Below, piece by piece: positions 1-9,425 of a DNA stretch of 64,000 bases. The notes beneath the pieces are model-generated. The model was given only the letters and a program-made list of their open reading frames with translations, searched no databases and was not told where the DNA came from. Source of the DNA: Sterolibacterium sp. (GTDB taxonomy: Bacteria > Pseudomonadota > Gammaproteobacteria > Burkholderiales > Rhodocyclaceae). The first letter of the stretch is position 1, and the number at the start of each line of letters is the position of its first letter. The translations under genes were made by a program, and so were the position numbers. The stretch is taken from NCBI GenBank assembly GCA_028713555.1, contig JAQTOA010000001.1, positions 62,001-126,000 of the forward strand. The letters run 5' to 3'.

Positions 1-1961
1 AGCGTGGCTGGGTCGTAGGCCGACTTGATGCCGGCGAAAACCTGGCGTGGCTTTGCTTCGCCGATGTCAAGTGACAAACGGATCAGTTTCTCGGCGCCTT
101 CGACATGTCCAGCGTCGACGATACGGGCAATGCGCAGGTCGATCTTGGCGAAGTCCTCAATTCCGATCATTGGCGCAATTGCGCCACCGCTCTCACCCTC
201 TCCTCTCGCGGGCTGGGGTGAGGGGGTTGGTGCAGCAGTCTGCGTCTGCTGGTGTTGAGCATGCCGCTGCGGTGAATGGGCGTCGGCCGCAGGCGCCAGA
301 GATTCGCGATTGGCATTGACCAGAGCATCGATCTGTCTGGCTTCGATGCGCTGCATCAAGTGCTGGTAGGCGTTGACGCGCGTTGGCAGCGCGGCCAAAT
401 CATTCCAGGCGAAGTCGCGCTCCATTCCGAACAACTCGCGAGCAACGCGGGAGGTCAGTGCCGGCAGCACCGGCCGCAGCAGGATCGACAGCACATAGAA
501 GCCATGCAGGGCGCGCGAGCAGATGTCGTGCAGTGCGGCGCGCCGTGTCTCGTCCTTGGCCAGCGTCCATGGCGCGGCAGTAGCAATCTCGCCATTGATG
601 CGGTCAGCGATGGCCATGATTTCGCGTAGTGCTTGCGAAAAATTGCGCGCTTCGTAGTATTCCGAGAGGGTTTGACCGCTGTGGACGGCGCCGTCCAGCA
701 GTGGCTTGGTGGCGGCGAAGGCCAGCTTGCCATCGAAGAACTTGACCAGGAAACCGGCGCAGCGGCTGGCGATGTTGATGTACTTGCCGACCAGGTCGGA
801 ATTCACCCGCGCGACGAAATCGTCCAGGTTGAGGTCGATATCCTCCATCGAGCTGTTCAGCTTGGCAGCAAAGTAATAGCGCAACCATTCCGGGTTGAGG
901 TCCTGCTGTAGGTACGAATCGGCGGTAATGAAGGTGCCGCGCGACTTCGACATCTTCTGCCCATCCACGGTGAGGAAGCCGTGGGCAAAGACTTTCGTCG
1001 GCGTACGGTAGCCGGCGTGCGCCAGTTCGGCCGGCCAGAACAGCGCGTGGAAGTAGAGGATGTCCTTGCCGATGAAGTGGTACAACTCGGCCTGCGAATC
1101 CTTGCCCCAATAATCGTCGAAGTCCAGCCCGCGCTTGCCGCACAGGTTCCTGAATGAACCCATGTAGCCAATCGGCGCGTCGAGCCAGACATAAAAGAAT
1201 TTGCCTGGCGCATCCGGAATCTCGAAGCCGAAATAAGGCGCATCGCGCGAGATATCCCAGTCGGTGAGCTTGTTCTCGCCCTCTGCGCCAAGCCATTCCT
1301 GCATTTTGTTAGCTGCTTCTGGCTGCAAGCGCTGTTCCTCGCGCGTCCAGCGCCGCAGGAAATCCTGGCAGCGCGCGTCGGAAAGCCTGAAGAAATAATG
1401 CTCGGAAGACTTCAATACCGGCGTCGCGCCGGAAACGGCGGAATATGGGTTCCTCAGGTCGGTCGGCGCATAAGCGGCGCCACAGTTTTCGCAGGAATCA
1501 CCGTACTGATCCTTCGCTCCGCACTTGGGACATTCGCCTTTGATGAAACGATCCGGGAGGAACAGCGACTTGAGCGGGTCGTAGTACTGCTCGATGGAGC
1601 GCACTTCAACTAGGCCAACCGCCTTCAGCTTGGCATAGATATCCTCGGCATAGAGGCGCGTTTCATCGGAATGCGTCGTGTAGTAATTGTCGAAGGCAAC
1701 ATGAAAGCCGGCGAAGTCGCGGCTGTGTTCGGCATGCACGCGAGCAATCAGTGCCTCCGGTGTGATGCCCTCCTTCTCGGCGCGCAACATGATCGGCGTG
1801 CCATGGGTATCATCGGCGCAGACGTAGTGGCATTCGTGCCCGCGCATTTTCTGGAAGCGCACCCAGATGTCGGTTTGAATGTATTCGACCAAGTGCCCCA
1901 GATGGATCGGGCCGTTGGCGTAGGGGAGAGCGGAAGTGACAAGGATGCGGCGGCCGGTCAT
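1..1961 (-). CDS. metG: Methionyl-tRNA synthetase, 3' end cut by the window edge
   Basis: Charges tRNA-Met with methionine in the cytoplasm. 653 codons are in the window and the frame is still open at base 1, so roughly the last 40 residues lie outside. The N-terminus has the class I signature in the form HLGH (about residue 22) after [10 protein letters not shown] zinc-binding CPKCG...CENCG segment follows in the first 160 residues, and the KMSKS loop is at about residue 337. The partial C-terminal segment after residue 597 ([14 protein letters not shown]) is the start of the Trbp111-like tRNA-binding domain that makes MetRS a dimer. The linker before it carries a proline/glycine-rich insert encoded by a repeat (see 191-230). 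The start is the ATG at 1961 and no other start fits. Confidence 0.97.
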   Translation of the reverse strand, partial: MTGRRILVTSALPYANGPIHLGHLVEYIQTDIWVRFQKMRGHECHYVCADDTHGTPIMLRAEKEGITPEALIARVHAEHSRDFAGFHVAFDNYYTTHSDETRLYAEDIYAKLKAVGLVEVRSIEQYYDPLKSLFLPDRFIKGECPKCGAKDQYGDSCENCGAAYAPTDLRNPYSAVSGATPVLKSSEHYFFRLSDARCQDFLRRWTREEQRLQPEAANKMQEWLGAEGENKLTDWDISRDAPYFGFEIPDAPGKFFYVWLDAPIGYMGSFRNLCGKRGLDFDDYWGKDSQAELYHFIGKDILYFHALFWPAELAHAGYRTPTKVFAHGFLTVDGQKMSKSRGTFITADSYLQQDLNPEWLRYYFAAKLNSSMEDIDLNLDDFVARVNSDLVGKYINIASRCAGFLVKFFDGKLAFAATKPLLDGAVHSGQTLSEYYEARNFSQALREIMAIADRINGEIATAAPWTLAKDETRRAALHDICSRALHGFYVLSILLRPVLPALTSRVARELFGMERDFAWNDLAALPTRVNAYQHLMQRIEARQIDALVNANRESLAPAADAHSPQRHAQHQQTQTAAPTPSPQPARGEGESGGAIAPMIGIEDFAKIDLRIARIVDAGHVEGAEKLIRLSLDIGEAKPRQVFAGIKSAYDPAT
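191..230. repeat. Intergenic-type GC-rich repeat sitting in frame inside metG
   Basis: The stretch CTCACCCTCTCC...GGGCTGGGGTGAGGG is one arm of a repeat family normally found between genes. The same GGGCTGGGGT core occurs in the inverted repeat at 33965-34068. Here it lies in the linker between the MetRS anticodon-binding domain and the C-terminal tRNA-binding domain. On the minus strand it is read without a stop as [16 protein letters not shown]. Confidence 0.6.
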
Positions 1962-2161
1962 GGTGGTATCCAGAAGCTTGGCAGACGGGCATTTTACCCG
2001 AGCAGCGGGTGCCACTGCTCGGCATCAGCGCCATTCAATTCAAATTCGCCATACTCAAGCAACAACTGCGCTATAGGCGTTCGACAATGAACGCGTTGCT
2101 AGGCGCGCTTCGCTTCGTTTGCAGTGGTCAGCTTACGGGAGTGCCATCGGCACCAAGACCG

Positions 2162-2209
2162 CCCCCGTACCGGGCGCACAATGGATGTGCGCCTGAAGGC
2201 AACCGGGGG
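2162..2209 (-). terminator. Hairpin downstream of the catabolic operon
   Basis: A perfect 8-bp stem GGCGCACA/TGTGCGCC with a five-base loop is enclosed by an outer CCCCCG/CGGGGG pairing. It lies about 30 bases past the stop of the last gene of the leftward operon. There is no T-run, so it may be a factor-dependent terminator or an RNA-stabilising structure. The rest of 1962-2241 shows nothing else recognisable. Confidence 0.35.
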
Positions 2210-2241
2210 AGGGTAGATCCGCTTGGGAGGAGGTGGCTACC

Positions 2242-3009
2242 TCAGCGCGGCGCCATACGCAGGGCCCCGTCCAGGCGGATGGTTTCACCATTGAGCATGG
2301 GGTTCTCGACGATCTGCTGCGCCAGTTGCGCGTACTCGTCGGGATGCCCGAGGCGCGAGGGAAAGGGAACATTGGCGGCCAGGGATTTCCGCACTTCCTC
2401 CGGCAGGGTGCCGAGCAAAGGCGTTTCGAACAATCCGGGCGCGATCGTGCAAATGCGAATTCCCGAGCGTGACAAGTCCCGCGCAACGGGCAGAGTCATG
2501 CTGACGATGCCGCCCTTGGAAGCGGCATAGGCGACCTGGCCGATCTGTCCTTCGTATGCGGCAACCGAAGCGGTGTTGACGATGACGCCGCGCTCGCCAT
2601 CCTCGTTGGGCGCGTTCTTGTTCATCTCGAACGCCGCCAAACGCACCACGTTGAAAGTGCCGAACAGATTGACGCCGACCACCCGCTTGAAAACGTCGAA
2701 GGAATGGGGTTTGTCCTTGCCCACAGTCTTCTCGGCGGGGCCGATGCCAGCGCAGCTGATGGCGCCGTTGAGGCCACCGAACTCGGATTTGGCCATGGCT
2801 ATAGCGGCCAAGACGTCGGCTTCTTCAACGACATTGGTCTTGATGAAGCGTGCGTTCGCCCCCAGCGTAGCGGCCAGCGCATTGCCCTCCTTGTCATTCA
2901 AGTCCATCAAGACGACGCGCGCGCCGCCGGCAACAAAGCGCTGCGCCGTGGCGGCGCCCAATCCGGACGCACCGCCGCTAATGATAAATACGCTATCCTT
3001 GATTTTCAT
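2242..3009 (-). CDS. SDR-family 3-hydroxyacyl-CoA dehydrogenase (HSD10-like)
   Basis: A 255-residue classical short-chain dehydrogenase. The cofactor-binding GGASGLGAA motif is at about residues 12-20, a family-typical SCAG segment is near residue 90, and the catalytic Ser then YAASK (Tyr/Lys) pair is near residues 150-170. It resembles type II 3-hydroxyacyl-CoA dehydrogenases that use NAD to oxidise short or branched 3-hydroxyacyl-CoAs. It is the last gene of the leftward catabolic operon, with a GGGGAAA ribosome site seven bases before its ATG. In context it should supply a beta-oxidation dehydrogenase step. The exact substrate cannot be read from sequence. Confidence 0.88.
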   Translation of the reverse strand: MKIKDSVFIISGGASGLGAATAQRFVAGGARVVLMDLNDKEGNALAATLGANARFIKTNVVEEADVLAAIAMAKSEFGGLNGAISCAGIGPAEKTVGKDKPHSFDVFKRVVGVNLFGTFNVVRLAAFEMNKNAPNEDGERGVIVNTASVAAYEGQIGQVAYAASKGGIVSMTLPVARDLSRSGIRICTIAPGLFETPLLGTLPEEVRKSLAANVPFPSRLGHPDEYAQLAQQIVENPMLNGETIRLDGALRMAPR

Positions 3010-3382
3010 TTATTTCCCCTTTTTGATAAATCATCCAGCCACGCTCAAGGAGGCGGCCGACTGTACATTGCCACGGGCGGACGGATGTGTGCGCAAACGC
3101 AGGTGGCCGAGAATTGCGCAGCCGAGTGCCGAGGTAAACAACTGTAGCAGGCCGCCTTCGACAACGGACCTCGATCCTCAAACCCCCCGAGATCATCTGG
3201 GCGATCCTACCCCGACGCAGTATACCACTGACCAGGGTAAGCTCTTCCTCGATCTTGACCCGCTTGAGCAGTTGCACCGAACGGCCCATCGGCGACATGC
3301 CCGCGCCGTACATGATCTGGTCTGGCAAAACGCTGTTTGGCGAACAGTGTGCTGATAATTCCGCCGGATCGGCGGCACTCAT
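2993..3382 (-). pseudogene. Small unrecognised ORF, possible gene remnant
   Basis: An open frame of 129 codons fills the gap between the 3-hydroxyacyl-CoA dehydrogenase and the SDR. It begins three bases after the upstream stop, as a true operon member would, and overlaps the SDR start by 17 bases. The first 50 residues (for example PDQIMYGAGMSPMGRSV, then KIEEELTLVSGI) look protein-like. After that the translation becomes arginine- and cysteine-rich and loses any protein character. This fits a truncated or frameshifted gene whose 3' part has decayed. A weak resemblance to the front half of hot-dog-fold (MaoC-type) hydratases was noticed but cannot be defended. Confidence 0.35.
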
Positions 3383-3385
3383 GTC

Positions 3386-4903
3386 CTAACGCTTTGCCTC
3401 CGGCGTCAGCAGCGAAACGCCCAAGCCGACCCGACGCGTCAGCCATGGGCTGGGGCGGTAACGCGGATCGCCGGTAACGGCCTGCATGTTGCGCAGAATG
3501 GTCAACACGCGTTCGCCGCCGATTTTGTCGCCCCATGTAAGCGGCCCGTGCGGATAACCAAGCCCTAGCCTGACGGCGTCCTCGATATCTTTCACTGAGG
3601 CAATGGCGCGCTGCGCAATGTTGGCGGCGATGTTCACAACCGTGGCGAGCACGCGCTGCACGACGAAGCCTGGACTGTCGTTGATCAGGGTTGCCGGGAC
3701 AGCGTCGGACGAGAATAGCGCAAGTGCAGCGTCGCGCTTCTCCGCCGTCGTTAGTACGGTCAACATCAGCGTGCGGCGCTGCTTGAATTCCGGCAACGGA
3801 TCGAGCGCAACGCAGCGCGCAGCGTCCAAATTGTTTTCCGCGCAGTAGCCGGTGGCATCAAAGCCCCAGGGCTGCACCACCAGCAGGCAGTCGCCAGCAG
3901 GGCTGGCGACGACTTCGGCTCCGGCCGCCTTCGCCAGCGCAACGATTCGTTCCCTGTGATCGGCGTCGTCGTCGACCCATACTTTCAGTCCAGGCGCCAG
4001 CACAGGCACTCGGCGCGGTGGTGGTTCCATTTTCTTGTCGCCTTCATAGCGATACCAGCCCTCGCCGGTCTTGCGGCCGTACAGACCCGCCGCAACACGC
4101 GGGCGCACCAGCGACGACGGCCTGAATCGGGGTTCATGATGGAATTGTTCGTAGATGGATTCCATGACCTTGCCCGACACATCCAGACCGGTCATGTCGA
4201 GCAATTCGAAGGGGCCCATGCGGAAGCCCGCCGCATCGCGTAGCAGCGTGTCGACTTCGGCACAGTCTGCAACTTGCTCTTCAAGCAGACGCAGCCCCTC
4301 GGTAACCAGGCCGCGTCCCGCATGATTGATCAGAAAACCGGGCTGATCGGCCGTCACTACGGCACGATGGCCGAGCGAACTGATGACCGACTTCAGGGTC
4401 TCGACCGTTTGCGGCGAGGTACGCACGGCGGCAACGACTTCCGCCACTTTCATCAGCAGCACCGGATTGAAGAAGTGCAAACCGGCGACTCGCTCCGGCC
4501 ACCTGCACTGCGCAGCGATTTCCGAGACCACCAGCGAGGATGTATTGCTGGCAAGGATCGTCTGCTCCGCAACCACCGCTTCCAGTGAGCAAAAGAGCTT
4601 TCGCTTGACCTCAAGATCCTCGACGATGGCCTCGATGACGATACCGCAATCGGACAGATCGTCGAGGCTCGCACATGCGGAGATGCGCGCGACCGTTTGG
4701 TCGGCCTCCTGTTGCGAGATACGTCCCTTCTCGACAGCGCGCAGCAGCATTCCTGCAATAGATTCGCGAGCTTTATGCGCGGCGTCCTCTTGCGCATCAA
4801 AGCATTTCACCGCATGGCCACCTTGGGCGAACAGTTGGACGATCCCGCGTCCCATGGCGCCGGCGCCGATGACACCGACAATTTGCAATGACTCAGCCGA
4901 CAT
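3386..4903 (-). CDS. Two-domain 3-hydroxyacyl-CoA dehydrogenase (PaaH-like)
   Basis: About 505 residues. Oxidises a 3-hydroxyacyl-CoA to the 3-oxoacyl-CoA with NAD. The N-terminal Rossmann domain has GVIGAGAMGRGI and is followed by the family's SNTSSL and GLHFFNP motifs. Two 3HCDH C-terminal domains follow, as in phenylacetate-pathway PaaH (about 500 residues) rather than the 280-residue HbdA type. The ATG at 4903 is preferred: AAGGA lies nine bases upstream, and the longer frame needs a TTG at 4936. The preceding crotonase ends 29 bases upstream. It forms a hydratase-dehydrogenase-thiolase set with its neighbours. Confidence 0.9.
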   Translation of the reverse strand: MSAESLQIVGVIGAGAMGRGIVQLFAQGGHAVKCFDAQEDAAHKARESIAGMLLRAVEKGRISQQEADQTVARISACASLDDLSDCGIVIEAIVEDLEVKRKLFCSLEAVVAEQTILASNTSSLVVSEIAAQCRWPERVAGLHFFNPVLLMKVAEVVAAVRTSPQTVETLKSVISSLGHRAVVTADQPGFLINHAGRGLVTEGLRLLEEQVADCAEVDTLLRDAAGFRMGPFELLDMTGLDVSGKVMESIYEQFHHEPRFRPSSLVRPRVAAGLYGRKTGEGWYRYEGDKKMEPPPRRVPVLAPGLKVWVDDDADHRERIVALAKAAGAEVVASPAGDCLLVVQPWGFDATGYCAENNLDAARCVALDPLPEFKQRRTLMLTVLTTAEKRDAALALFSSDAVPATLINDSPGFVVQRVLATVVNIAANIAQRAIASVKDIEDAVRLGLGYPHGPLTWGDKIGGERVLTILRNMQAVTGDPRYRPSPWLTRRVGLGVSLLTPEAKR

Positions 4904-4932
4904 AGTCCGATTCCTTTTCAACGACGACGCAT

Positions 4933-5727
4933 TCAATCACACTCTGGTCGAGGCGCCATGAAATCGGCGGAGCGCTTTTCCTTGAACGCTGCATAGCCCT
5001 CGATAAATTCAGGACCAAGCAGGCAGGCCACTTGGTCGTCTTCTTCACGAGCAAGTTCCACGTCGAGTGGGGCGGCGTTGTTAAGCCGTTGCTTCATTTT
5101 CGCAAATGTGCCAAGCGGTAATTTTGAAAGTTCGACGGCCTTGGCTATCGAGACATCCATTACTTCGTCATCAGCAACGAGAGCGTCGGCAAGTCCGATG
5201 CGCAATGCCTCGGGGCCGTCCACCGGCTGCGTCTGCGTCAGGATGCGCCGTGCCGCGGGTAGTCCGACGCGACGCGGCAAGGTATGCAGCGTTCCCCAGT
5301 CGGGCGTCAAGCCAAGTTTCATGAAAGGGAAAAGGATCCGACTCCCGTAGCCAACGACAATGTAATCGCCGAGCAGTGCAAGCCCTACCGCCGCTCCGGC
5401 GCCGATGCCTTCGATCGCTGTGACCACCGGCAGGCCGGTATTGGCTACCAGACGACACAAGCTATGGATGTGGCGCATGCGCTCCCGCGCCTGGCTTTCG
5501 ACAAGACCAAGCATGGTGGGCAAGTCGCCACCTGCCGAGAAAACACCTTGGGCACCGCCGAACACGATGGAACGGTTGTCCGGGTTTGCGAAAATTTCGC
5601 CCAGCGACCCAATCAGCGACTGGCGCACGTCATAATCGATGGCGTTGCGTTTATCTGGACGATTGATGAGAAGCCTGGCGACATGCGGCGCCGGACTATC
5701 GACAAGGACTACCGGTGTGCTCGGCAT
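4933..5727 (-). CDS. Enoyl-CoA hydratase/isomerase family protein
   Basis: A crotonase-fold protein of about 264 residues. It has the oxyanion-hole segment FSAGGDL and a second glycine-rich segment IGAGAAVGLAL. The position that carries the catalytic acid in isomerase-type members reads LTPDWG, with an Asp as in PaaG-like isomerases, rather than the two-Glu hydratase pattern. It may therefore isomerise or hydrolyse a CoA ester instead of hydrating it. The ATG at 5727 was chosen because the longer frame begins inside the upstream thiolase gene and adds 32 residues that do not look like the family. It sits between the thiolase and the PaaH-like dehydrogenase. Confidence 0.85.
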   Translation of the reverse strand: MPSTPVVLVDSPAPHVARLLINRPDKRNAIDYDVRQSLIGSLGEIFANPDNRSIVFGGAQGVFSAGGDLPTMLGLVESQARERMRHIHSLCRLVANTGLPVVTAIEGIGAGAAVGLALLGDYIVVGYGSRILFPFMKLGLTPDWGTLHTLPRRVGLPAARRILTQTQPVDGPEALRIGLADALVADDEVMDVSIAKAVELSKLPLGTFAKMKQRLNNAAPLDVELAREEDDQVACLLGPEFIEGYAAFKEKRSADFMAPRPECD

Positions 5728-5764
5728 GATCGATCCAAAGTGCGGGATAGGATAAACGGGTTCC

Positions 5765-6967
5765 TCAAACGTCTTCCAGCCCGACGATCGAAACCGAGCA
5801 GACGTTCTGAGAAGGTTGGCCACCGAGGTTGTGGGTCAGGCCGATTTTCGGGTTGGCCAGTTGGCGCGCGCCGGCGCGACCCTGCAGTTGCAGGTACATC
5901 TCGTACAGCATGCGGATTCCGCTCGCGCCGATCGGATGGCCAAAGCACTTGAGTCCGCCGTCAATCTGGCACGGCAGCTTGCCGTCGGCATCGTAAAAGC
6001 CATCCATCACATCCTTGACCGCACCGCCTTCGGGGGAAAAGTAGAGGTCTTCCATGGTGACCAGTTCGGTAATGGAAAAGCAGTCATGGACTTCGAGCAT
6101 GCTGATTTCCTCGCGCGGGCTCCGGATGCCGGCTTCTTCATAGGCGCGTTTGGCGGCAATGCGCGCGGTATGGAAATAGCTGCCATCCCATTCATTCGAG
6201 TGCATCTCCCAGCCGTTCGAGGCCGAAACCTGCAGGGCCTTGAAGGTGACCAAGTCCTTTTTTCCCAAGGTACGGGCGATATCGGGGCGAGTGACGATGA
6301 CCGCGGCGGCCCCGTCGGAAACCCCGCAGCAATCAAACAGGCCCAGCGGCTCGGCGATGATCGGTGCCTTGAGCACTTGTTCCTCGGTAATGGGCTTCTG
6401 CAGGTGCGCTTTGGGATTTTTCGCGCCGTTGGCGTGGCTTTTCACCGACACATGGGCCATCGCGCGCTTCAGCAGCGCAGCGTCGACGCCATGCTTGCGT
6501 CGATAGGCCGTGGCCAGCTGGGCAAAATTGGCCGGCGCCACAGCATTCGGATACCACTGCGGGATATATGTGCCCACCGTGGCCGTCGGCAGGCCGCCGT
6601 AGCCGGTGTCCTTGAGTTTCTCGACGCCAACGGCGAGTGCAATGTCGCAGGCGCCGGCAGCGACGGCATACACCGCGGCGCGTATGGCTTCGGATCCGCC
6701 CGCGCAGAAATTTTCGACCCGCGTCACGCCGATGTTAGGCAGGCGCAGAGCAATGCTCATCGGCGTGCCGCCGCGTCCGGTGCCCACGTCGTCCATGTTG
6801 GTGGAGAACCAGGCGGCATCGAGCTGCTCCGGTTCGATGCCGGCATCGGCCATGGCTTCGTTGTAAGCCTCAACCATCAGGTCTTCGGGGCTGGCGTTCC
6901 ATCGTTCGCCGAACTTGCTGCAGCCCATGCCGAGTATTGCCACCTTGTCCTTGATTCCTTTGGCCAT
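5765..6967 (-). CDS. SCP2/lipid-transfer-type thiolase
   Basis: A 400-residue thiolase-superfamily enzyme that should cleave or condense acyl-CoA thioesters. The nucleophilic Cys lies in VENFCAGGSEAI, followed by HDCFSITE and GHPIGASG, which give the two active-site His residues. Near the end is HNLGGQPSQNVCS. This pattern matches the SCP-x/SCP2 class, whose members in steroid and benzylsuccinate pathways work with a DUF35 partner. Here the gene starts three bases after a gene carrying a DUF35-like C-terminal part, which supports a working pair. Start ATG at 6967. Confidence 0.88.
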   Translation of the reverse strand: MAKGIKDKVAILGMGCSKFGERWNASPEDLMVEAYNEAMADAGIEPEQLDAAWFSTNMDDVGTGRGGTPMSIALRLPNIGVTRVENFCAGGSEAIRAAVYAVAAGACDIALAVGVEKLKDTGYGGLPTATVGTYIPQWYPNAVAPANFAQLATAYRRKHGVDAALLKRAMAHVSVKSHANGAKNPKAHLQKPITEEQVLKAPIIAEPLGLFDCCGVSDGAAAVIVTRPDIARTLGKKDLVTFKALQVSASNGWEMHSNEWDGSYFHTARIAAKRAYEEAGIRSPREEISMLEVHDCFSITELVTMEDLYFSPEGGAVKDVMDGFYDADGKLPCQIDGGLKCFGHPIGASGIRMLYEMYLQLQGRAGARQLANPKIGLTHNLGGQPSQNVCSVSIVGLEDV

Positions 6968-6970
6968 GAC

Positions 6971-8443
6971 TTACTCCGATACTGTGGTCGAGCTAGCGCG
7001 CAGTGGCGTTGCCTTCCAGAAATAGCGATTGAACCCGCGCACCTCGTCGATATCCTTGATGCGGAAGACCATTTCCATCGGCGTGCCTGAATCGACATCG
7101 CCGCGCGACAAATCGGTGAATTCCATCAGGATGCGGCCACCACCTTCGAAATCGATCTGTCCGTAATAATGCGGCGGCGACATGTTGAACGACAAGTATT
7201 CCGCCGACCAGCTCAGCACTGCCCCTTTGCGCTCGGCAAGGCAATACGGCTCCTGCGTATCCAACTGCGGAGCGCCCTGGGTGTAGGAAAGCCGCGAGGG
7301 CGGGAAATGGATCTTGCCGGTCTTGGTGCAGCGACCGCCGACCAGGCCAAGGATGGCTTCGCGATGGCGATAGAGCGTGGTCAGCGCCGTCTTCTTGTCC
7401 TGCTCGCCGCGCATGCCGCGCTCCAGCCTGAGTTGGCCCTTGAAGGAGAGGAACTTGGTATAACTGGTTTCCTCGACGCCACGCGCCAGCCAGCCCGTCA
7501 CCCCGGTTTTGGGGCGGAAGGATTTGATCGTGTCGGTAACGCGGAAAACGAACGCCTGGGCGCCACTGCCAAATTGGGCCAAGACAATGTTCTGGCCGGG
7601 CTGGGCGGTTTCGAGCACCTGAGCGAGCATGAGCATGGCGTGCGGCACGCCGCTGTCGCCGATCTGGAGGGACAGATTGTCCACCACCGCTTCGGGTCTG
7701 ATCCCGCATGTCTTGGCAAGCTGGATTTCCAGCTTCTGGAAGGTGGTCGGGAATATGAAATGATCCACCTTGTCCGCCGCCAACCCGCTCTGTTTCAGCG
7801 CCGCAGCGATGGCCTCGGGCACCAGCTTGGCGATGCCTTCGTCGCGAATCCAGCGCTCTTCCCAAACATAGTCGATGTCTTCTCCGGCGAGCCGGTAGTG
7901 ATCCACAAAATCGACCGTGACGCTGGAGGATCCCAAGTACTTGGCCAGTACCTTGTCGCTGCCAATCAGCAAAGCGGCGCCAGCGTCGCCATAATCCAGT
8001 TCGGCGGCACTGGCTGCGCGCGTCTTGCGGTTGTCGGCAGCCAGCACCAGCGCGCTACCGCCACTCGATTGCACCTTCGCAATGGCTTCGGACAAGGCAG
8101 ACAAGGCGGCACGTTGCGAACCGGTGACGTCCACAGCATCGATGCTGCGCGCCAACCTCAATGCCTCGCGAATCACCCCCGCATTCAGCCGCTCCGCGAA
8201 CGGCAGGGTGCTGGACGCCAAGTATAGCGCCTTGACATGGCTTCTATCTTCGCCTGTCCCCAGACAGTCGCGCGCCGCGGCCACGGCCATAGTGATGCTG
8301 TCCTCGTCCCAGTTGGCCATGGCGCGCCCCCCCTTGGCCTTGCCGGCAAACTGGGGGGCAAACCAGGCATTGGCCTCGACCACAGCCTTCCGGCTCAAGC
8401 GCAATCGGGGCGCATAGCCACCATATCCAGTGATTCCTATCAT
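6971..8443 (-). CDS. HMG-CoA-synthase-like / DUF35 OB-fold fusion protein
   Basis: About 490 residues in two parts. The first (about 1-330) is a KAS III/HMG-CoA-synthase-like condensing domain that opens MIGITGYGGYAPRLRL and contains SSTLPFAERLN, DVTGSQRAALSAL and a GSGAQAFVF segment. The usual active-site Cys position appears to be Ser in DVTGSQ. The last part (about 370-490) resembles a DUF35 acyl-CoA-binding OB-fold: GGRCTKTGKIHFPPSR stands where the zinc ribbon would be, followed by a beta-rich LSWSAEYLSFN...YYGQIDFEGGGRIL region. Only one Cys of the zinc ribbon remains. The ATG at 8443 has GGAGAGAAGCA just before it and is preferred to the longer frame at 8482. It may form a complex with the next thiolase. 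Confidence 0.78.
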   Translation of the reverse strand: MIGITGYGGYAPRLRLSRKAVVEANAWFAPQFAGKAKGGRAMANWDEDSITMAVAAARDCLGTGEDRSHVKALYLASSTLPFAERLNAGVIREALRLARSIDAVDVTGSQRAALSALSEAIAKVQSSGGSALVLAADNRKTRAASAAELDYGDAGAALLIGSDKVLAKYLGSSSVTVDFVDHYRLAGEDIDYVWEERWIRDEGIAKLVPEAIAAALKQSGLAADKVDHFIFPTTFQKLEIQLAKTCGIRPEAVVDNLSLQIGDSGVPHAMLMLAQVLETAQPGQNIVLAQFGSGAQAFVFRVTDTIKSFRPKTGVTGWLARGVEETSYTKFLSFKGQLRLERGMRGEQDKKTALTTLYRHREAILGLVGGRCTKTGKIHFPPSRLSYTQGAPQLDTQEPYCLAERKGAVLSWSAEYLSFNMSPPHYYGQIDFEGGGRILMEFTDLSRGDVDSGTPMEMVFRIKDIDEVRGFNRYFWKATPLRASSTTVSE

Positions 8444-8498
8444 TGCTTCTCTCCAGTGGTACTTGAACCATCCGAAAGGCATGCACGTGAGCCGCCTT

Positions 8499-9425
8499 TC
8501 ACGAGGGCATCCAATGCTTCTTAAAAAAACGGCCCATGTAGTCGATCGCCTTTCCCGCCTCTGGCAGGTCGGAGGTAAATTGCTGGAAGACGTGAATCAT
8601 CTCACCCCAAATTTCAAGGCTTGCATCAACTCCTGCCGCGAGCGCCTTGGCAGCAAACCTTGTCGAGTCATCCAGCACGACTTCCCTGTCGCCAACCTGG
8701 AGCAACAATGGCGGCAGCCCATGCAAGTCCGCAAACAGCGGGGAGGCCAAAGGGCTGTGCGCATCAGCCGACTCGCCAAGATATTTTTTTGCCATGGCCA
8801 AAATCATGATGCGTTGGTGGATGGGGTCGGCCTCGGCCCGGGTAGCGTAGCTTTCGCCGCTCGCTGTCAGGTCAGTCAACGCCGACATGAGGGCTGCCGC
8901 CGCCGGCAAGGGCATTCCCTGCTCACGCAATACCAGCAGCGCCGATAGCGCCAGGCCACCACCGGCAGAGTCGCCGCAGAATGCGATGTTGTTCGCCTCG
9001 AAGCCCTGATCAAGTAGCCACCGATAGGCCGTGGCAGCGTCTTCAAGCGCTGCGGGGAAACGGTGCTCGGGGGCAAGCCGGTAATTGATCCCCAGGGCGC
9101 GGCAGCCCGCTGCCGCGGACAGGCGTACGATCAGGTCGCGATGCGAGCGAATGGAACCCACTTGGAATCCACCACCGTGGAAATACAACAGCACCTTCCG
9201 AGGATCGGCACCGGGGGCATCTAGCCAGCTTGCCTCTACACCATCGGCGGATACTGGCACGCATTGCGCCGGAACGGCATCCGTCCAGAATAGGTCATCC
9301 CAGTCGCGGCGCATCTGCTCAACGGAGGTCGTCCGGGTCCAACCGCCATAGACCTTGCTGACCCGTTCAATCGTCAAGGCTAGCGGTTTGCTTGAAGTCA
9401 GCGCTGCGGATGTCTGCCAAATCAT
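8499..9425 (-). CDS. Alpha/beta hydrolase of the hormone-sensitive-lipase type
   Basis: A 308-residue carboxylesterase-like enzyme. The oxyanion-hole motif HGGGF is at about residue 85, the nucleophile elbow GDSAGGG near residue 155, and the acid and His of the triad are in GDREVVLDD and MIHVFQQF near the C-terminus. No signal peptide is seen, so it probably acts in the cytoplasm. Its ATG overlaps the stop of the preceding SDR by four bases, indicating translational coupling. In this operon it could hydrolyse an ester or lactone intermediate, or a CoA ester. This is inferred from position. Confidence 0.87.
   Translation of the reverse strand: MIWQTSAALTSSKPLALTIERVSKVYGGWTRTTSVEQMRRDWDDLFWTDAVPAQCVPVSADGVEASWLDAPGADPRKVLLYFHGGGFQVGSIRSHRDLIVRLSAAAGCRALGINYRLAPEHRFPAALEDAATAYRWLLDQGFEANNIAFCGDSAGGGLALSALLVLREQGMPLPAAAALMSALTDLTASGESYATRAEADPIHQRIMILAMAKKYLGESADAHSPLASPLFADLHGLPPLLLQVGDREVVLDDSTRFAAKALAAGVDASLEIWGEMIHVFQQFTSDLPEAGKAIDYMGRFFKKHWMPS

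Noticed and set aside
2993-3382. Naming the remnant frame as a MaoC-type hydratase
   Set aside because: Only a faint resemblance over about 40 residues; no catalytic Asp-His motif can be shown.
5816-7090. Plus-strand frame over the SCP2-type thiolase (424 codons)
   Set aside because: The minus-strand thiolase has all active-site motifs; the plus frame has none.
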